Positions 56,231 through 64,000 of a DNA stretch of 64,000 bases are shown here, one piece after another. Position 1 is the stretch's first letter, and each line of letters begins with the position of its first letter. Both the position numbers and the translations under genes were made by a program. Origin of the DNA: Sphingobium arseniciresistens (GTDB lineage: Bacteria > Pseudomonadota > Alphaproteobacteria > Sphingomonadales > Sphingomonadaceae). Below the pieces are notes generated by a model. It saw only the letters and a program-made list of their open reading frames with translations, had not been told where the DNA came from and did no database searches. The DNA lies in contig JARFNK010000011.1 of assembly GCA_029167225.1 (NCBI GenBank), positions 62,001 to 126,000 of the forward strand. The letters run 5' to 3'.

Positions 56231-57193
56231 ATGACCACCATCAGCCTCGTTGATCCCGCAGCTCGCACCATGGCTGCCGCCTTTGCCGCGTTTGATCCAA
56301 CCAGCCAGTCTATCGAGGAGTATCGATCGTCACTCGGTGCGGCTATGTCGCTAGCTGGGACTGGCGACAGAACAAATCTTGAAGAGCGTTGGGTACCCGG
56401 TTCTGGCGACCAGCCCGATGTCAGGGTGCTGCTCTATCGTCCCAATGGCGGCATGGCTGATGCGCCGGCCATTTTGTTCATCCACGCGAGCGGGTATATA
56501 GCCGGCAAGCCCGATTGGATGGCGGAGGCGAACCAAGCCTTGGCCAACGCACAAGGTGCCATCGTTGTCGCCGTGAATTATCGGCTGGCACCGGAGACGG
56601 CCTTCCCCGGCCCGCTCGAAGATTGTTACGTTGCCCTGCGCTGGCTCATCGAAAACTCTGCGGAACTGGGCGTGGATCGCGCCAGGATTGTCGTAATGGG
56701 TGAGAGCGCAGGTGGCGGACTTGCCGCTGCTCTGGCGCTACTCGTGCGCGATCGCCAGGGGATCACTTTGGCCGGGCAGGTGCTGGTTTATCCAATGCTC
56801 GACCCGCGAACTGGCACTTCGCAAGCGCCGGTGGAAAACCCCACCACGGGTGAGTTTGTCTGGACGCGTGGGCATAATCGGTTCGGATGGAACGCGATGA
56901 GGGGCGCCGCAGAAATTCCAGCGGAACGTCTTGTGTATTTTGCACCCGCCTTGGCAAGCGACCTTTCAGGTCTACCGCCAGCGTTCCTCGCGGTAGGCGC
57001 ACTGGATCTTTTCGTTGACGAAACCGCCGACTATGCGCTGCGACTTGGCCGCGCGGCGGTGTCTGTCGAGTTCCATCTATATCCTGGTGGCATTCATGGA
57101 TTTGATCTGACCTCCAGCAGGATCGCCGGACAATATAAAGCTGTGCTGGCAGCGGCTCTCGAGCAGATGCTGGCTTGCCAGACGGTCGCCTAG
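56231..57193 (+). CDS. Alpha/beta hydrolase fold-3 (HSL-type esterase)
   Basis: 320 aa from ATG 56231 (AAGGGATATCCA upstream); long upstream frame overlaps lysR and is not used. Nucleophile elbow GESAGGG near 157-163, VNYRLAPETAFPGPLED of hormone-sensitive-lipase-like hydrolases, DETADYAL with the acid and GGIHGFDL with the histidine. The oxyanion motif is HASGYIAG rather than the usual HGGGF, an altered active-site loop. Acts on short acyl esters or lactones; substrate unknown. Confidence 0.87.
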   Translation: MTTISLVDPAARTMAAAFAAFDPTSQSIEEYRSSLGAAMSLAGTGDRTNLEERWVPGSGDQPDVRVLLYRPNGGMADAPAILFIHASGYIAGKPDWMAEANQALANAQGAIVVAVNYRLAPETAFPGPLEDCYVALRWLIENSAELGVDRARIVVMGESAGGGLAAALALLVRDRQGITLAGQVLVYPMLDPRTGTSQAPVENPTTGEFVWTRGHNRFGWNAMRGAAEIPAERLVYFAPALASDLSGLPPAFLAVGALDLFVDETADYALRLGRAAVSVEFHLYPGGIHGFDLTSSRIAGQYKAVLAAALEQMLACQTVA

Positions 57194-57260
57194 TTGGCCG
57201 CTGCGCCAGGCAGACGGTAAGTTTTTCCATCCCATAAATTCACAGATTGAGATCCGAGCG

Positions 57261-57995
57261 ATGAGCGTAGTGGAAATCCGCCATGATGGTGCAACGACGA
57301 TCTTCACCCTCAATCGGCCCGAAGCCAGAAACGCCATCAATGTGGAAATGGCCGAAGTCCTGCATTTCGGGTTCGCAGAATTTGATGCTTCTAGTCAGAA
57401 AGTCGCAATCATCACCGCAGCGGGCGATGATTTCGCCCAAGGGGCCGATCTGGGTGACACGCCCACAGTCTGGAAGGTGTATCCCACCCTTGGACTGAAG
57501 ACCGACAAGCCGGTCATTTGCGCCGTCAACGGCCTGGCGCTCGGTGCCGGATTTATCATGGCCCTCATGAGCGATCTCTGCGTGGCCAGCGAAAGAGCGG
57601 TATTTCACTATTCTGAGGCCCAGATCGGCGTTTCGATCGGTGGGATCGTAACGCTGGCCGCTCGAATACCGCACAAGCTTGCGATGGAAGTCATGCTGCT
57701 GGGGCGCCCCGTTCATGCCCAGCGCGCGCAAGAGATGGGCTTCGTCAATCAGGTCGTTCCCCATGGACAGCAACTTGAAGCCGCTTTGGTGAGGGCGCGT
57801 GAGCTGGAAACCATGGCCCCGCTGGTGCTCAAGATGCTCAAACGCTTTGTTACAGAGCACACACTCAACCAGTCGCCCTATGAAAAAATGGCGCGTATTC
57901 AGAGCGACATTGAAATCGTGTCCAGCAGTGATGACTGGGCGGTCGGCATGGCAGCCTATCTGGACAATCGCTCCGTGTCATTCCGATGGATGTGA
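57261..57995 (+). CDS. Enoyl-CoA hydratase/isomerase family protein
   Basis: 244 aa crotonase fold. LNRPEARNAIN near 17-27, oxyanion loop GDDFAQGADLG, NGLALGAGF, and both crotonase glutamates appear conserved: one in YSEAQIGVSIGG and one in LAMEVMLLGR, which favours hydratase activity. Follows the hydrolase by 67 bp and is convergent with the atp operon. Ribosome site is weak. Confidence 0.87.
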   Translation: MSVVEIRHDGATTIFTLNRPEARNAINVEMAEVLHFGFAEFDASSQKVAIITAAGDDFAQGADLGDTPTVWKVYPTLGLKTDKPVICAVNGLALGAGFIMALMSDLCVASERAVFHYSEAQIGVSIGGIVTLAARIPHKLAMEVMLLGRPVHAQRAQEMGFVNQVVPHGQQLEAALVRARELETMAPLVLKMLKRFVTEHTLNQSPYEKMARIQSDIEIVSSSDDWAVGMAAYLDNRSVSFRWM

Positions 57996-58076
57996 TGGCA
58001 CGCGAGGTCGCGGCTGGCCTTGTCACCTTCCGCTGCGCTTTCGATATTGTCCGGCGCGAACGTGACGCGCGGATGG

Positions 58077-58934
58077 CTACCCCTGTCGGTTCCGGAATCG
58101 CGCGCCCGCTGCCAGTTCGACCGCCTCTGCGGTGATCTCGCTCTGCCGGGTCAGTCGCTCCTCGAGCTGCAAGGCTGCAAGCTTGCCATCGATATGGGTC
58201 TTTGCGGCCGCCATCGTCGCCATGCGCGCTTCGTTCTCGGCCGCAAAAGCTTCCGCCGCCGCCTCGCAGAGCTGTGCGAACACATATTCCTGGGCCAGTT
58301 TCCCAAGAAGATCCGGTGCGGCCAAATTGATCAATGGAACCGGCCCTGACCCGCTGGCTGGGAATGCCTGGGAATCGAGCGGCAGCAGGTTTCGACGGAT
58401 GGTCATCAGCCCCTGACCGGAGGTCCAGTAAGGATAGATCATCGTCACTGGAACGGTGCCTGTATCGGCAAGATAGTCATAGAGTGCGTTAAGGATAAGC
58501 GTGGCAAGATCCGGCAAGGCAGCCACGCGGCTGGGAAGACTGGCGTGCCATGCCGCGGTGAGGCCACGCTCACCTGCCAGCGCTACCGATCGGGCGCCCA
58601 CGAGGAAGACATGCGCGTCGTGAAATTCGCTGGCGGCCGCATCGAGGATACGCTCGGGATAGGCGCCCGCGAAACCCTGCTCCGCGCCGAACAATATGAT
58701 ACCCGGCTTGGGGGGCACGCCTTGATCGTCCGCCTGCTCGCCGGGCCCCATAGGCATCCTGCGCGCCTGCGCAATTGCCCGTCCGGCGGTCTCGGCATAG
58801 GCGCGGATCGCGGGAAGTATCTGCCTGCTTTGCTGCGCGCGGGCACCGGCGATGCCGCGCATCGCGTTCACCACCGCATCGAGCTGGTGTACGCTCGCGA
58901 TCCGCCGCTCGACATCCGCGAGGAGCGCGCTCAC
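58077..58934 (-). CDS. atpG: N-ATPase gamma-type subunit (AtpG)
   Basis: 285 aa from GTG 58934, whose GTGA overlaps the atpA stop; the ATG-based frame to 59066 lies inside atpA. Opens [25 protein letters not shown] (coiled-coil helix) and closes with helix '[24 protein letters not shown]', the two rotor helices of a gamma subunit, although the middle domain is divergent from standard AtpG. Last gene of the N-ATPase order; rotor stalk linking alpha/beta to the c-ring. Convergent with the enoyl-CoA hydratase. Confidence 0.85.
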   Translation of the reverse strand: MSALLADVERRIASVHQLDAVVNAMRGIAGARAQQSRQILPAIRAYAETAGRAIAQARRMPMGPGEQADDQGVPPKPGIILFGAEQGFAGAYPERILDAAASEFHDAHVFLVGARSVALAGERGLTAAWHASLPSRVAALPDLATLILNALYDYLADTGTVPVTMIYPYWTSGQGLMTIRRNLLPLDSQAFPASGSGPVPLINLAAPDLLGKLAQEYVFAQLCEAAAEAFAAENEARMATMAAAKTHIDGKLAALQLEERLTRQSEITAEAVELAAGARFRNRQG

Positions 58935-60451
58935 GTCGCGATCTTTGGCGAAAGGCTGTCGACAAGACGCTGCGTGGTCGCCAGCAATGCTGTCATCTGC
59001 GCGCCATCCAATATGGCGTTCGCTTGAAGGCTGGCGACAAGCTCGCCGGCGTCGGCGTCGAGCCATGCGGGCAGAACCGCCCGGAAGCGGGAGACATCGG
59101 CGATCGGCAGTGGATCGAACTGGCCGTCAGCAAGCGCCAACGCCAGTGCGACCTGGTCGATGACGCGCAGCGGCTGAAACAAGGGCTGCCCCAACAGCGC
59201 GCGCAATCTCCTGCCGCGTTCGATCTGTGCCTTCACCCGCGGCTCGGGCTGCTCGCCAAAGCGAGTGAACATCTCGAGTTCGAGGAACTGCGCGTAATCG
59301 AGGCGCATCGTGCCGGTAACGTCGCGCAGAGCCCTCGCCTGGGTCTTTCCGCCGACCCGGCTGACGCTGGCGCCGACGTCGACCGCAGGCTTGTGTCCTT
59401 CGGCGAACAGCCTGGTGTCGAACACGATTTGCCCGTCGGTGATCGAGATGAGGTTGGTCGGGATATAGGCGCTGAGGTTGCCGGCGTCGGTCTCCGCGAT
59501 GGGAAGGGCGGTCAGCGAACCGCCGCCCTTCTCCGGCGACAGTTTTGCGGCGCGCTCGAGCAGCCGTGCGTGCAGATAGAAGACGTCTCCGGGATAGGCC
59601 TCTCGTCCGGGCGGCTGGCCCGTCAGAAGCGCGATCTCGCGGTGCGTCGCCGCGTGCTTGGTGAGATCGTCGATGACCACCAGCGCATGGCCGCCCTTGT
59701 CCCGGAAATATTCAGCGATCGTGACGCCCGCGAACGGCGCGATCCATTGCAGGCCGGGTGCCGACGCAGGGCTCGCCACGACGAAGACGCAGCGTTCCGC
59801 AGCACCATGGCGTCGCACCTGGTCGATCACCCGCGCGACGCTGGAGGATTTCTGTCCGACCGCGATATAGATACAAACGATGTCACTCGACCGTTGGTTG
59901 ATGATGGTGTCGACAGCAAGCGCGCTTTTGCCGGTCGCGCGGTCCCCGAGGATGAGCTCTCGCTGACCGCGGCCGAGTGCGAACATGGCATCGATCACCA
60001 GGGAGCCCGTCTGCACCGGCTGGGTAACAAGATCCCGTTCGATGATCGTCGGCGCTGCCCGCTCCACGGGATCGAACCGCTCCGCCTGGAGCGCCGGTCC
60101 GCCGTCGAGCGGCCGGCCGAGGGGATCCACGACGCGGCCGAGCAGCGCCGGGCCGACCGGTACGCGCACGACCTCGCCGCTGCACGTGACGGTGTCGCCA
60201 GCCTCGACGCTGTCGGCATCATCGAGCAGCACGCAGCCGAGGCGGTCGCGCTCGAGCGTCTGAACGAACCCGACCTGGCCACGCTCGAAATGCATCAGTT
60301 CATCGAGGCGGGCATCGGGCAGGCCGGAGATCATCGCCACGCCGTCGCCGATCGATTCCACGCGTCCGGTCTGATGAAGCGACGCGCCGACCGCGGCTTG
60401 CGCGACCCGCGCTTCTGCCTGCGCCAGCCAGTCGTCAGGCGAGCTGGACAT
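58931..60451 (-). CDS. atpA: N-ATPase alpha subunit
   Basis: 506 aa from ATG 60451 (AAGGAGAACCACC upstream). P-loop GDRATGKSA near 169-177, VIDDLTKHA, and '[26 protein letters not shown]' typical of alpha. Slightly divergent from housekeeping AtpA, as expected of the N-type branch. Overlaps atpF by 17 bases and atpG by four. Non-catalytic nucleotide-binding subunit of the F1 head. Confidence 0.92.
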   Translation of the reverse strand: MSSSPDDWLAQAEARVAQAAVGASLHQTGRVESIGDGVAMISGLPDARLDELMHFERGQVGFVQTLERDRLGCVLLDDADSVEAGDTVTCSGEVVRVPVGPALLGRVVDPLGRPLDGGPALQAERFDPVERAAPTIIERDLVTQPVQTGSLVIDAMFALGRGQRELILGDRATGKSALAVDTIINQRSSDIVCIYIAVGQKSSSVARVIDQVRRHGAAERCVFVVASPASAPGLQWIAPFAGVTIAEYFRDKGGHALVVIDDLTKHAATHREIALLTGQPPGREAYPGDVFYLHARLLERAAKLSPEKGGGSLTALPIAETDAGNLSAYIPTNLISITDGQIVFDTRLFAEGHKPAVDVGASVSRVGGKTQARALRDVTGTMRLDYAQFLELEMFTRFGEQPEPRVKAQIERGRRLRALLGQPLFQPLRVIDQVALALALADGQFDPLPIADVSRFRAVLPAWLDADAGELVASLQANAILDGAQMTALLATTQRLVDSLSPKIAT

Positions 60452-61184
60452 GGTGGTTCTCCTTGAGCGTCGCCAGCATCGCATCGAGATCGGCGCGCCA
60501 ACTATTGCTGACCCGCATGTGGGCCCCGCGCATTTCGAACCCTGCAATCAGGCTCGGATCGACCGCAAATTCCGATGCCGGAGTGTCGGGGAGCACGCCG
60601 TTCAGCGCCTCGAGGTAGCGTGCTCGGTCTGCTTCGCCGACGGGGGCAGGGGTGAGGATTGCGAGTGGGCCATCCTCGGCAAGCTTGCGCTTTTCCGCCT
60701 CCGAAAGGCTGTCCAACCGCTCGACGAGCGCGTCGAACATCGCCTCCGTGGTGTGGAAAGCTGGCAGGCGCTTTAGCAGTGTCTCCGCCATGTTGCCCGC
60801 GAGTAGCCCTGCCTTGTCTTGCCATTCGGCCAACAAATGCGCCCGCTCCGCGTCCGCGGCGGCAGCCGCCTGCTTCGTCACCGCATCGGCGTCGATCCGG
60901 GCCTGGGCAAGCAGGCGGCTGCGGTCGATATCGATATCCGCCTGCATCTCGGTCCGGCGCTGGACAGCTTCTGCCGCGAAGTCGTCATTGCGCGACTTGA
61001 GCGCCGCAGTCTCGGCGAGAGCCGCATCTTTCGCGATCTGGGCATCGGACAGTAAAGCGTCGGCGGCCGCTTGCCTGTCGGCGATGACCTTCATCACCGG
61101 CCGGTAGAGGAAGCGTGCCAGCAGCCAGACGAGGATGAGGACATTGATTGCCTGCAGCGCCAGCGTCCACCAGTCGATGTGCAT
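60435..61184 (-). CDS. atpF: N-ATPase b/delta-type stator subunit (AtpF)
   Basis: 249 aa, longer than a usual b subunit. One N-terminal membrane helix ([18 protein letters not shown]), a long charged coiled coil (about 40-140), then a globular C-terminal ~100 residues with [15 protein letters not shown] that fits a delta-like extension. The N-ATPase operon has no separate atpH, consistent with this fusion. One base from atpE. Confidence 0.88.
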   Translation of the reverse strand: MHIDWWTLALQAINVLILVWLLARFLYRPVMKVIADRQAAADALLSDAQIAKDAALAETAALKSRNDDFAAEAVQRRTEMQADIDIDRSRLLAQARIDADAVTKQAAAAADAERAHLLAEWQDKAGLLAGNMAETLLKRLPAFHTTEAMFDALVERLDSLSEAEKRKLAEDGPLAILTPAPVGEADRARYLEALNGVLPDTPASEFAVDPSLIAGFEMRGAHMRVSNSWRADLDAMLATLKENHHVQLA

Positions 61185-61185
61185 C

Positions 61186-61428
61186 TCAGGCGAACGGGTT
61201 GGCGAAGAGCAGGAGCAGCGCGATCACGAGGCAGTAGATCGCCATCGTCTCGATCATCGCGAGACCGACGAACAAGGTGCGCGAAACGGTGTTGGCCGCT
61301 TCGGGCTGCCGCGCGATCGCATCCATGGCGGCCGCAACGGCTCTACCTTGCGCCAGCGCCGGAGCGATGGCACCGATCGCGATCGCGAACGCGGCTCCCA
61401 GAATGCTGACGAGATGTATCCAGTTCAT
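61186..61428 (-). CDS. atpE: N-ATPase c subunit with Na+-site signature
   Basis: 80 aa from ATG 61428 (GGAGACC upstream; a longer open frame is a shadow of atpB). Two helices joined by ARQPEA. Helix 1 ends ALAQG and helix 2 reads IETMAIY: the glutamine, glutamate 60, threonine 61 and tyrosine 65 line up with the Q-E-S/T-Y sodium ligands known from Ilyobacter c subunits, so a Na+-binding ring is expected. Overlaps atpB by four bases. Confidence 0.9.
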   Translation of the reverse strand: MNWIHLVSILGAAFAIAIGAIAPALAQGRAVAAAMDAIARQPEAANTVSRTLFVGLAMIETMAIYCLVIALLLLFANPFA

Positions 61429-62129
61429 GACGAGGTCTCCGGTTGAGGCGTCTGGCAGGTGTCGGTTGTTTCGCTGAGCGCGCTGCCGATGAAGACCATG
61501 GCAAGCGCGCTGAAGATGTAGGCCTGGACGGCGCCGGTCAGCATTTCGAGCGCCATCAGCGGGATCGGGACGAGCAGGCCAGCCAGGCTCAGGATAACCC
61601 CGATCATGAAGACACCGCTCATGACGTTGCCAAACAGGCGCACCATCAGCGAGAAGCTGCGCGTGAACAGCTCCACCAGGTTGAGCGGCACGAGCAGGAT
61701 CGAGGGTTGCGCAAAGGTGCGTAGATAGCCGCGCGCGCCCAGCGCGCGTATGCCGAACCAGATGGTCGCGCCGAATACGATGAGCGCCAGGGCGGCGTCG
61801 GTTTCGAGCGTCGCGGTCGGCGGCTCGACACCGGGGACGAGCGATGCCCAATTGGCGACCAGCAGGAAGATGAAGAGCGTGCCGATCAAGGGCAGATAAG
61901 GTCGCGGTTCGGCTTCCATCGTCTCGCGGATCTGGAGCGCGATGGTGGTGACGAGCAGCTCGAGCGCTGCCTGGGTGCGGGAGGGACGAAGCTCAAGCCG
62001 CCGCGTCAGGAGCCAGCTCCCGACTGCCAGCACCGCCATGATGCCCCAGGTCGTGACGACCGGCTGGCTGATCGGCACCGGTCCGATCGCGAACAGGACA
62101 TGACTTTCGAGTGGAGACGCGAACTTCAT
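61425..62129 (-). CDS. atpB: N-ATPase a subunit
   Basis: 234 aa from ATG 62129 (AGGTGAAAGT upstream). Five or so membrane helices; helix 4 has SLMVRLFGNVMSG with the stator arginine that faces the c-ring glutamate. ESHVLFAIGPVPI is the typical a-subunit opening. Forms the ion half-channels with the c-ring. Confidence 0.9.
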   Translation of the reverse strand: MKFASPLESHVLFAIGPVPISQPVVTTWGIMAVLAVGSWLLTRRLELRPSRTQAALELLVTTIALQIRETMEAEPRPYLPLIGTLFIFLLVANWASLVPGVEPPTATLETDAALALIVFGATIWFGIRALGARGYLRTFAQPSILLVPLNLVELFTRSFSLMVRLFGNVMSGVFMIGVILSLAGLLVPIPLMALEMLTGAVQAYIFSALAMVFIGSALSETTDTCQTPQPETSS

Positions 62130-62392
62130 ACTTTCACCTGCAGGCGCCGGACAACCAGCTGCCGGGCCGCCAGAAAGCCGATCGTCGCTGCCAGAAGCGT
62201 CGGCCAGCCGTGCAGCGCCGCGGCAATCAGGATGCCGGCAGTGAGCAGGAGCCGCGCGAGCCTCAGTCCGACCGCTATGAGAGCCGATCCGCCGTGGACG
62301 AGAAGATCGGCGTCCTTGGCGATCAATGCGAAATGCACGCTCCCTGCCACGGTGCCGAGCATCAGAAAGAGGATGGCGAGGAGGATGTTCAT
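62126..62392 (-). CDS. atpR: N-ATPase accessory membrane subunit AtpR
   Basis: 88 aa with three hydrophobic stretches and paired arginines in the second (VGLRLARLL). The position between atpQ and atpB, and the arginine-bearing helix, are diagnostic of AtpR of N-ATPases, thought to interact with the c-subunit carboxylate during ring assembly. ATGA-type overlaps join it to atpQ and atpB. Confidence 0.87.
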   Translation of the reverse strand: MNILLAILFLMLGTVAGSVHFALIAKDADLLVHGGSALIAVGLRLARLLLTAGILIAAALHGWPTLLAATIGFLAARQLVVRRLQVKV

Positions 62393-62670
62393 TGTCGGTT
62401 GATCCACTTCCAGGCCGACCAGCAGCCAAGCCCGACTCCAAGGATCAGCAATGGGGCCGTCCAGAAAATGCCGCTGGCGAGCCGGTGGTCGAGCCAGCGG
62501 CCGATCGCGAGCGCGACCAGCGCCGGCACCACGATCTGCCATCCGAGCACGCCGATCTGTCCGAAATTGCGGGCGAACGAGGGCAAGCCCCGCGCCTTGC
62601 GGCACCGTTCGGCCCGCTCCCGGACGGCTTCGACCATGCGTTCATGCGGGGGTGGCAAGGGCTCTGTCAC
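62389..62670 (-). CDS. atpQ: N-ATPase accessory membrane subunit AtpQ
   Basis: 93 aa, hydrophilic N-terminus then two membrane helices (IGVLGWQIVVPALVALAIG and a second ending WSAWKW), as in AtpI-like proteins. Position after atpC and before atpR defines it as AtpQ. Possibly aids Mg2+ or c-ring assembly; unproven. Four-base overlaps on both sides. Confidence 0.85.
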   Translation of the reverse strand: MTEPLPPPHERMVEAVRERAERCRKARGLPSFARNFGQIGVLGWQIVVPALVALAIGRWLDHRLASGIFWTAPLLILGVGLGCWSAWKWINRQ

Positions 62671-63077
62671 AAGCCGATGTCCGACGGTCCGCCCTGCAGC
62701 GCCTCAACCACGCGGCGGATGGCCTGCATCCGCAGTCTGGCTGAAGCTGTGCGGCTGCTGCGCTCGGCCTCGATGTGCGTCCGGTATCCGGCGAGCACGA
62801 TCGCTTCGAGTTCCTCGAGATCGTCCCCGAGATGCGTCTCACGTGTCGCAATATCGACGCGCCTGCCATCGCTGACGGTCAGGATGCCGTTGCGGACGGC
62901 ACAAAAGCCCGGCCGACCATCGGTCTCCCGCCAGGAAACGACGGATATCTCAAGGGCAGTGACCAGATCGGCATGGCCCGCGAGGATGCCGAAGCTGCCG
63001 CTCGCGTCCTCGGCGCGAACAGAAGCGACGTCGCGATCGATGACGATCGCGGTCGGATCGGTAATGCGCAGCCTCAT
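62667..63077 (-). CDS. atpC: N-ATPase epsilon-type subunit (AtpC)
   Basis: 136 aa from ATG 63077, overlapping the atpD stop by four bases. Beta-sandwich N-half with [15 protein letters not shown] (the conserved epsilon 'GxLxGHAD' element) and a helical C-half containing '[19 protein letters not shown]'. Sits on the rotor next to gamma. Confidence 0.88.
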   Translation of the reverse strand: MRLRITDPTAIVIDRDVASVRAEDASGSFGILAGHADLVTALEISVVSWRETDGRPGFCAVRNGILTVSDGRRVDIATRETHLGDDLEELEAIVLAGYRTHIEAERSSRTASARLRMQAIRRVVEALQGGPSDIGL

Positions 63078-64000
63078 GGAGTCTTGCCCGCCTTCGCGCG
63101 GGCCTCTTCGAGATCGCCGACCATGTAGAAGGCGCTCTCGGGCCAATCGTCGGTTTCACCCGCCAGGATCGCGCGCACCCCAGCCAGCGTCTGTGCCAGC
63201 GGAACGGACCGCCCCGGCTGGCCGGTAAACGCCTGGGTCACAACGAAAGGCTGGGTCAGGAAGCGCTGGAGCCGGCGTGCGCGGCCCACGGCCAGCCTGT
63301 CGTCCTGCCCCAGTTCCTCGATGCCGAGCAGCGAGATGATGTCCTGAAGCTCGCGATAATGGGCGATCGCCTCCCGTGTTGCCTGGGCCAGCGCATAATG
63401 GTCCTCGCCCACCACGACCGGATCGAGCAGGATGGACGACGATCCGAGAGGATCGACCGCCGGGTACATGCCTTCGGCCGCCATCGCGCGGGACAGAAGG
63501 ACATTGCTGTCCAGATGCGCGGAGATCGCGGTCACCGCCGGATCGGTGAAATCGTCCGCCGGGACATAGACGGCTTCGATCGCCGTGACCGAGGCTCCCT
63601 CGACCGACGCTATACGCTCCTGCAGCGCAGCCACTTCGCTCGCCAGGGTGGGCTGATAGCCGACGCGCGATGGCATCCGACCCAGGAGCCCGGACACCTC
63701 GCTGCCCGCCTGCACGAAGCGGAAGACATTATCCATCAGCAGCAGCACGTTGCGCTTCTGCTCGTCCCGGAAATATTCGGCGATGGTGAGCGCAGTCAGT
63801 CCAACGCGCCAACGTGCGCCAGGCGGTTCATTCATCTGACCGAAGACGAGCGCGGTTTTGGCGATGACGCCCGATTGTCGCATGTCGGTGAGCAACTCAT
63901 GGCCTTCGCGCGAGCGCTCGCCGATGCCGGCGAACACCGCCACGCCCTCGTAGCGAGCGACCATGGCGTTGATCAGCTCCATGACGAGCACGGTCTTGCC
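63074..64000 (-). CDS. atpD: N-ATPase beta subunit, partial
   Basis: 309 codons, C-terminal two-thirds. The window edge cuts in the P-loop: the last visible codons read GKTVLVMEL. Then [13 protein letters not shown] (catalytic glutamate region), [31 protein letters not shown] and [15 protein letters not shown]. The beta catalytic subunit; its N-terminus lies past 64000. First gene of the atpDCQRBEFAG set. Confidence 0.92.
   Translation of the reverse strand, partial: GKTVLVMELINAMVARYEGVAVFAGIGERSREGHELLTDMRQSGVIAKTALVFGQMNEPPGARWRVGLTALTIAEYFRDEQKRNVLLLMDNVFRFVQAGSEVSGLLGRMPSRVGYQPTLASEVAALQERIASVEGASVTAIEAVYVPADDFTDPAVTAISAHLDSNVLLSRAMAAEGMYPAVDPLGSSSILLDPVVVGEDHYALAQATREAIAHYRELQDIISLLGIEELGQDDRLAVGRARRLQRFLTQPFVVTQAFTGQPGRSVPLAQTLAGVRAILAGETDDWPESAFYMVGDLEEARAKAGKTP

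Noticed and set aside
58775-60466. 563-aa plus-strand frame opposite atpA/atpG
   Set aside because: Antisense shadow of N-ATPase genes that have clear P-loop and subunit motifs and overlapping start/stop codons.

Overview
The window looks like a stretch of a high-GC alphaproteobacterial chromosome or large replicon, most likely from the Sphingomonadales. This rests on codon use, AAGGAG-type ribosome sites and protein similarity recalled from memory; no rRNA or other taxonomic marker is present. I saw no tRNA, IS element or CRISPR array. The gene content is that of a low-oxygen/energy-stress survival region: six tandem-domain universal stress proteins (USPs), two P-type ATPases, a FixL/FixJ oxygen-sensing pair, a phosphoketolase, PEP synthase, 1-phosphofructokinase, a two-gene SufC/SufB pair, a giant NdvB-type glucan synthase and a Na+-type N-ATPase operon.

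Layout. 1-9.4 kb (minus strand): end of an ATP-grasp gene, then the operon usp-mgtA-UPF0104-usp and the pair P2-type ATPase-usp. 9.4-14.1 kb: acyl-CoA dehydrogenase followed by two CoA-transferases/hydrolases. 14.2-21 kb: MarR regulator, usp-alcohol dehydrogenase, two triple-BON proteins around a sensorless histidine kinase, and a second usp-alcohol dehydrogenase pair. 21-27 kb: a secreted hypothetical protein, a USP remnant, LysR/SDR divergent pair, an APH-AAA fusion kinase, a small 83-aa protein and a DUF2306 membrane protein. 27.4-41 kb: usp-ndvB, convergent pfkB, a PilZ gene with an in-frame stop, and ppsA. 41-49.7 kb: a membrane protein, sufC-sufB, fixL-fixJ, an orphan receiver, a beta-CASP metallo-hydrolase and a GNAT. 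49.7-51 kb: a decayed patch with remnants of an SDR, a PhaC N-terminus and a CoA-transferase. 51-54.9 kb: two flavodoxin-fold oxidoreductases flanking phosphoketolase. 55-58 kb: LysR, alpha/beta hydrolase and enoyl-CoA hydratase. 58-64 kb: atpDCQRBEFAG, cut at the window edge in atpD.

How it fits together. FixL keeps the heme-PAS residues of an oxygen sensor, and FixJ overlaps it. A recurrent promoter element, roughly TNCGTANNNTCCCC read toward the gene, sits about 50-85 bp upstream of at least nine start codons in the window (both flavodoxin-fold genes, three usp/ATPase operons, sufC, the orphan receiver, the PhaC remnant and the 83-aa gene). I infer that much of the window is one FixLJ-type regulon. 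The products would then give ATP through acetyl-phosphate (phosphoketolase), acyl-CoA/acetate exchange (CoA-transferases), redox balancing (alcohol dehydrogenases, quinone reductases), ion control (MgtA, P2 ATPase, N-ATPase), Fe-S repair (SufBC) and envelope glucan (NdvB) during oxygen starvation. That regulatory and physiological reading is inference; family calls are from visible motifs.
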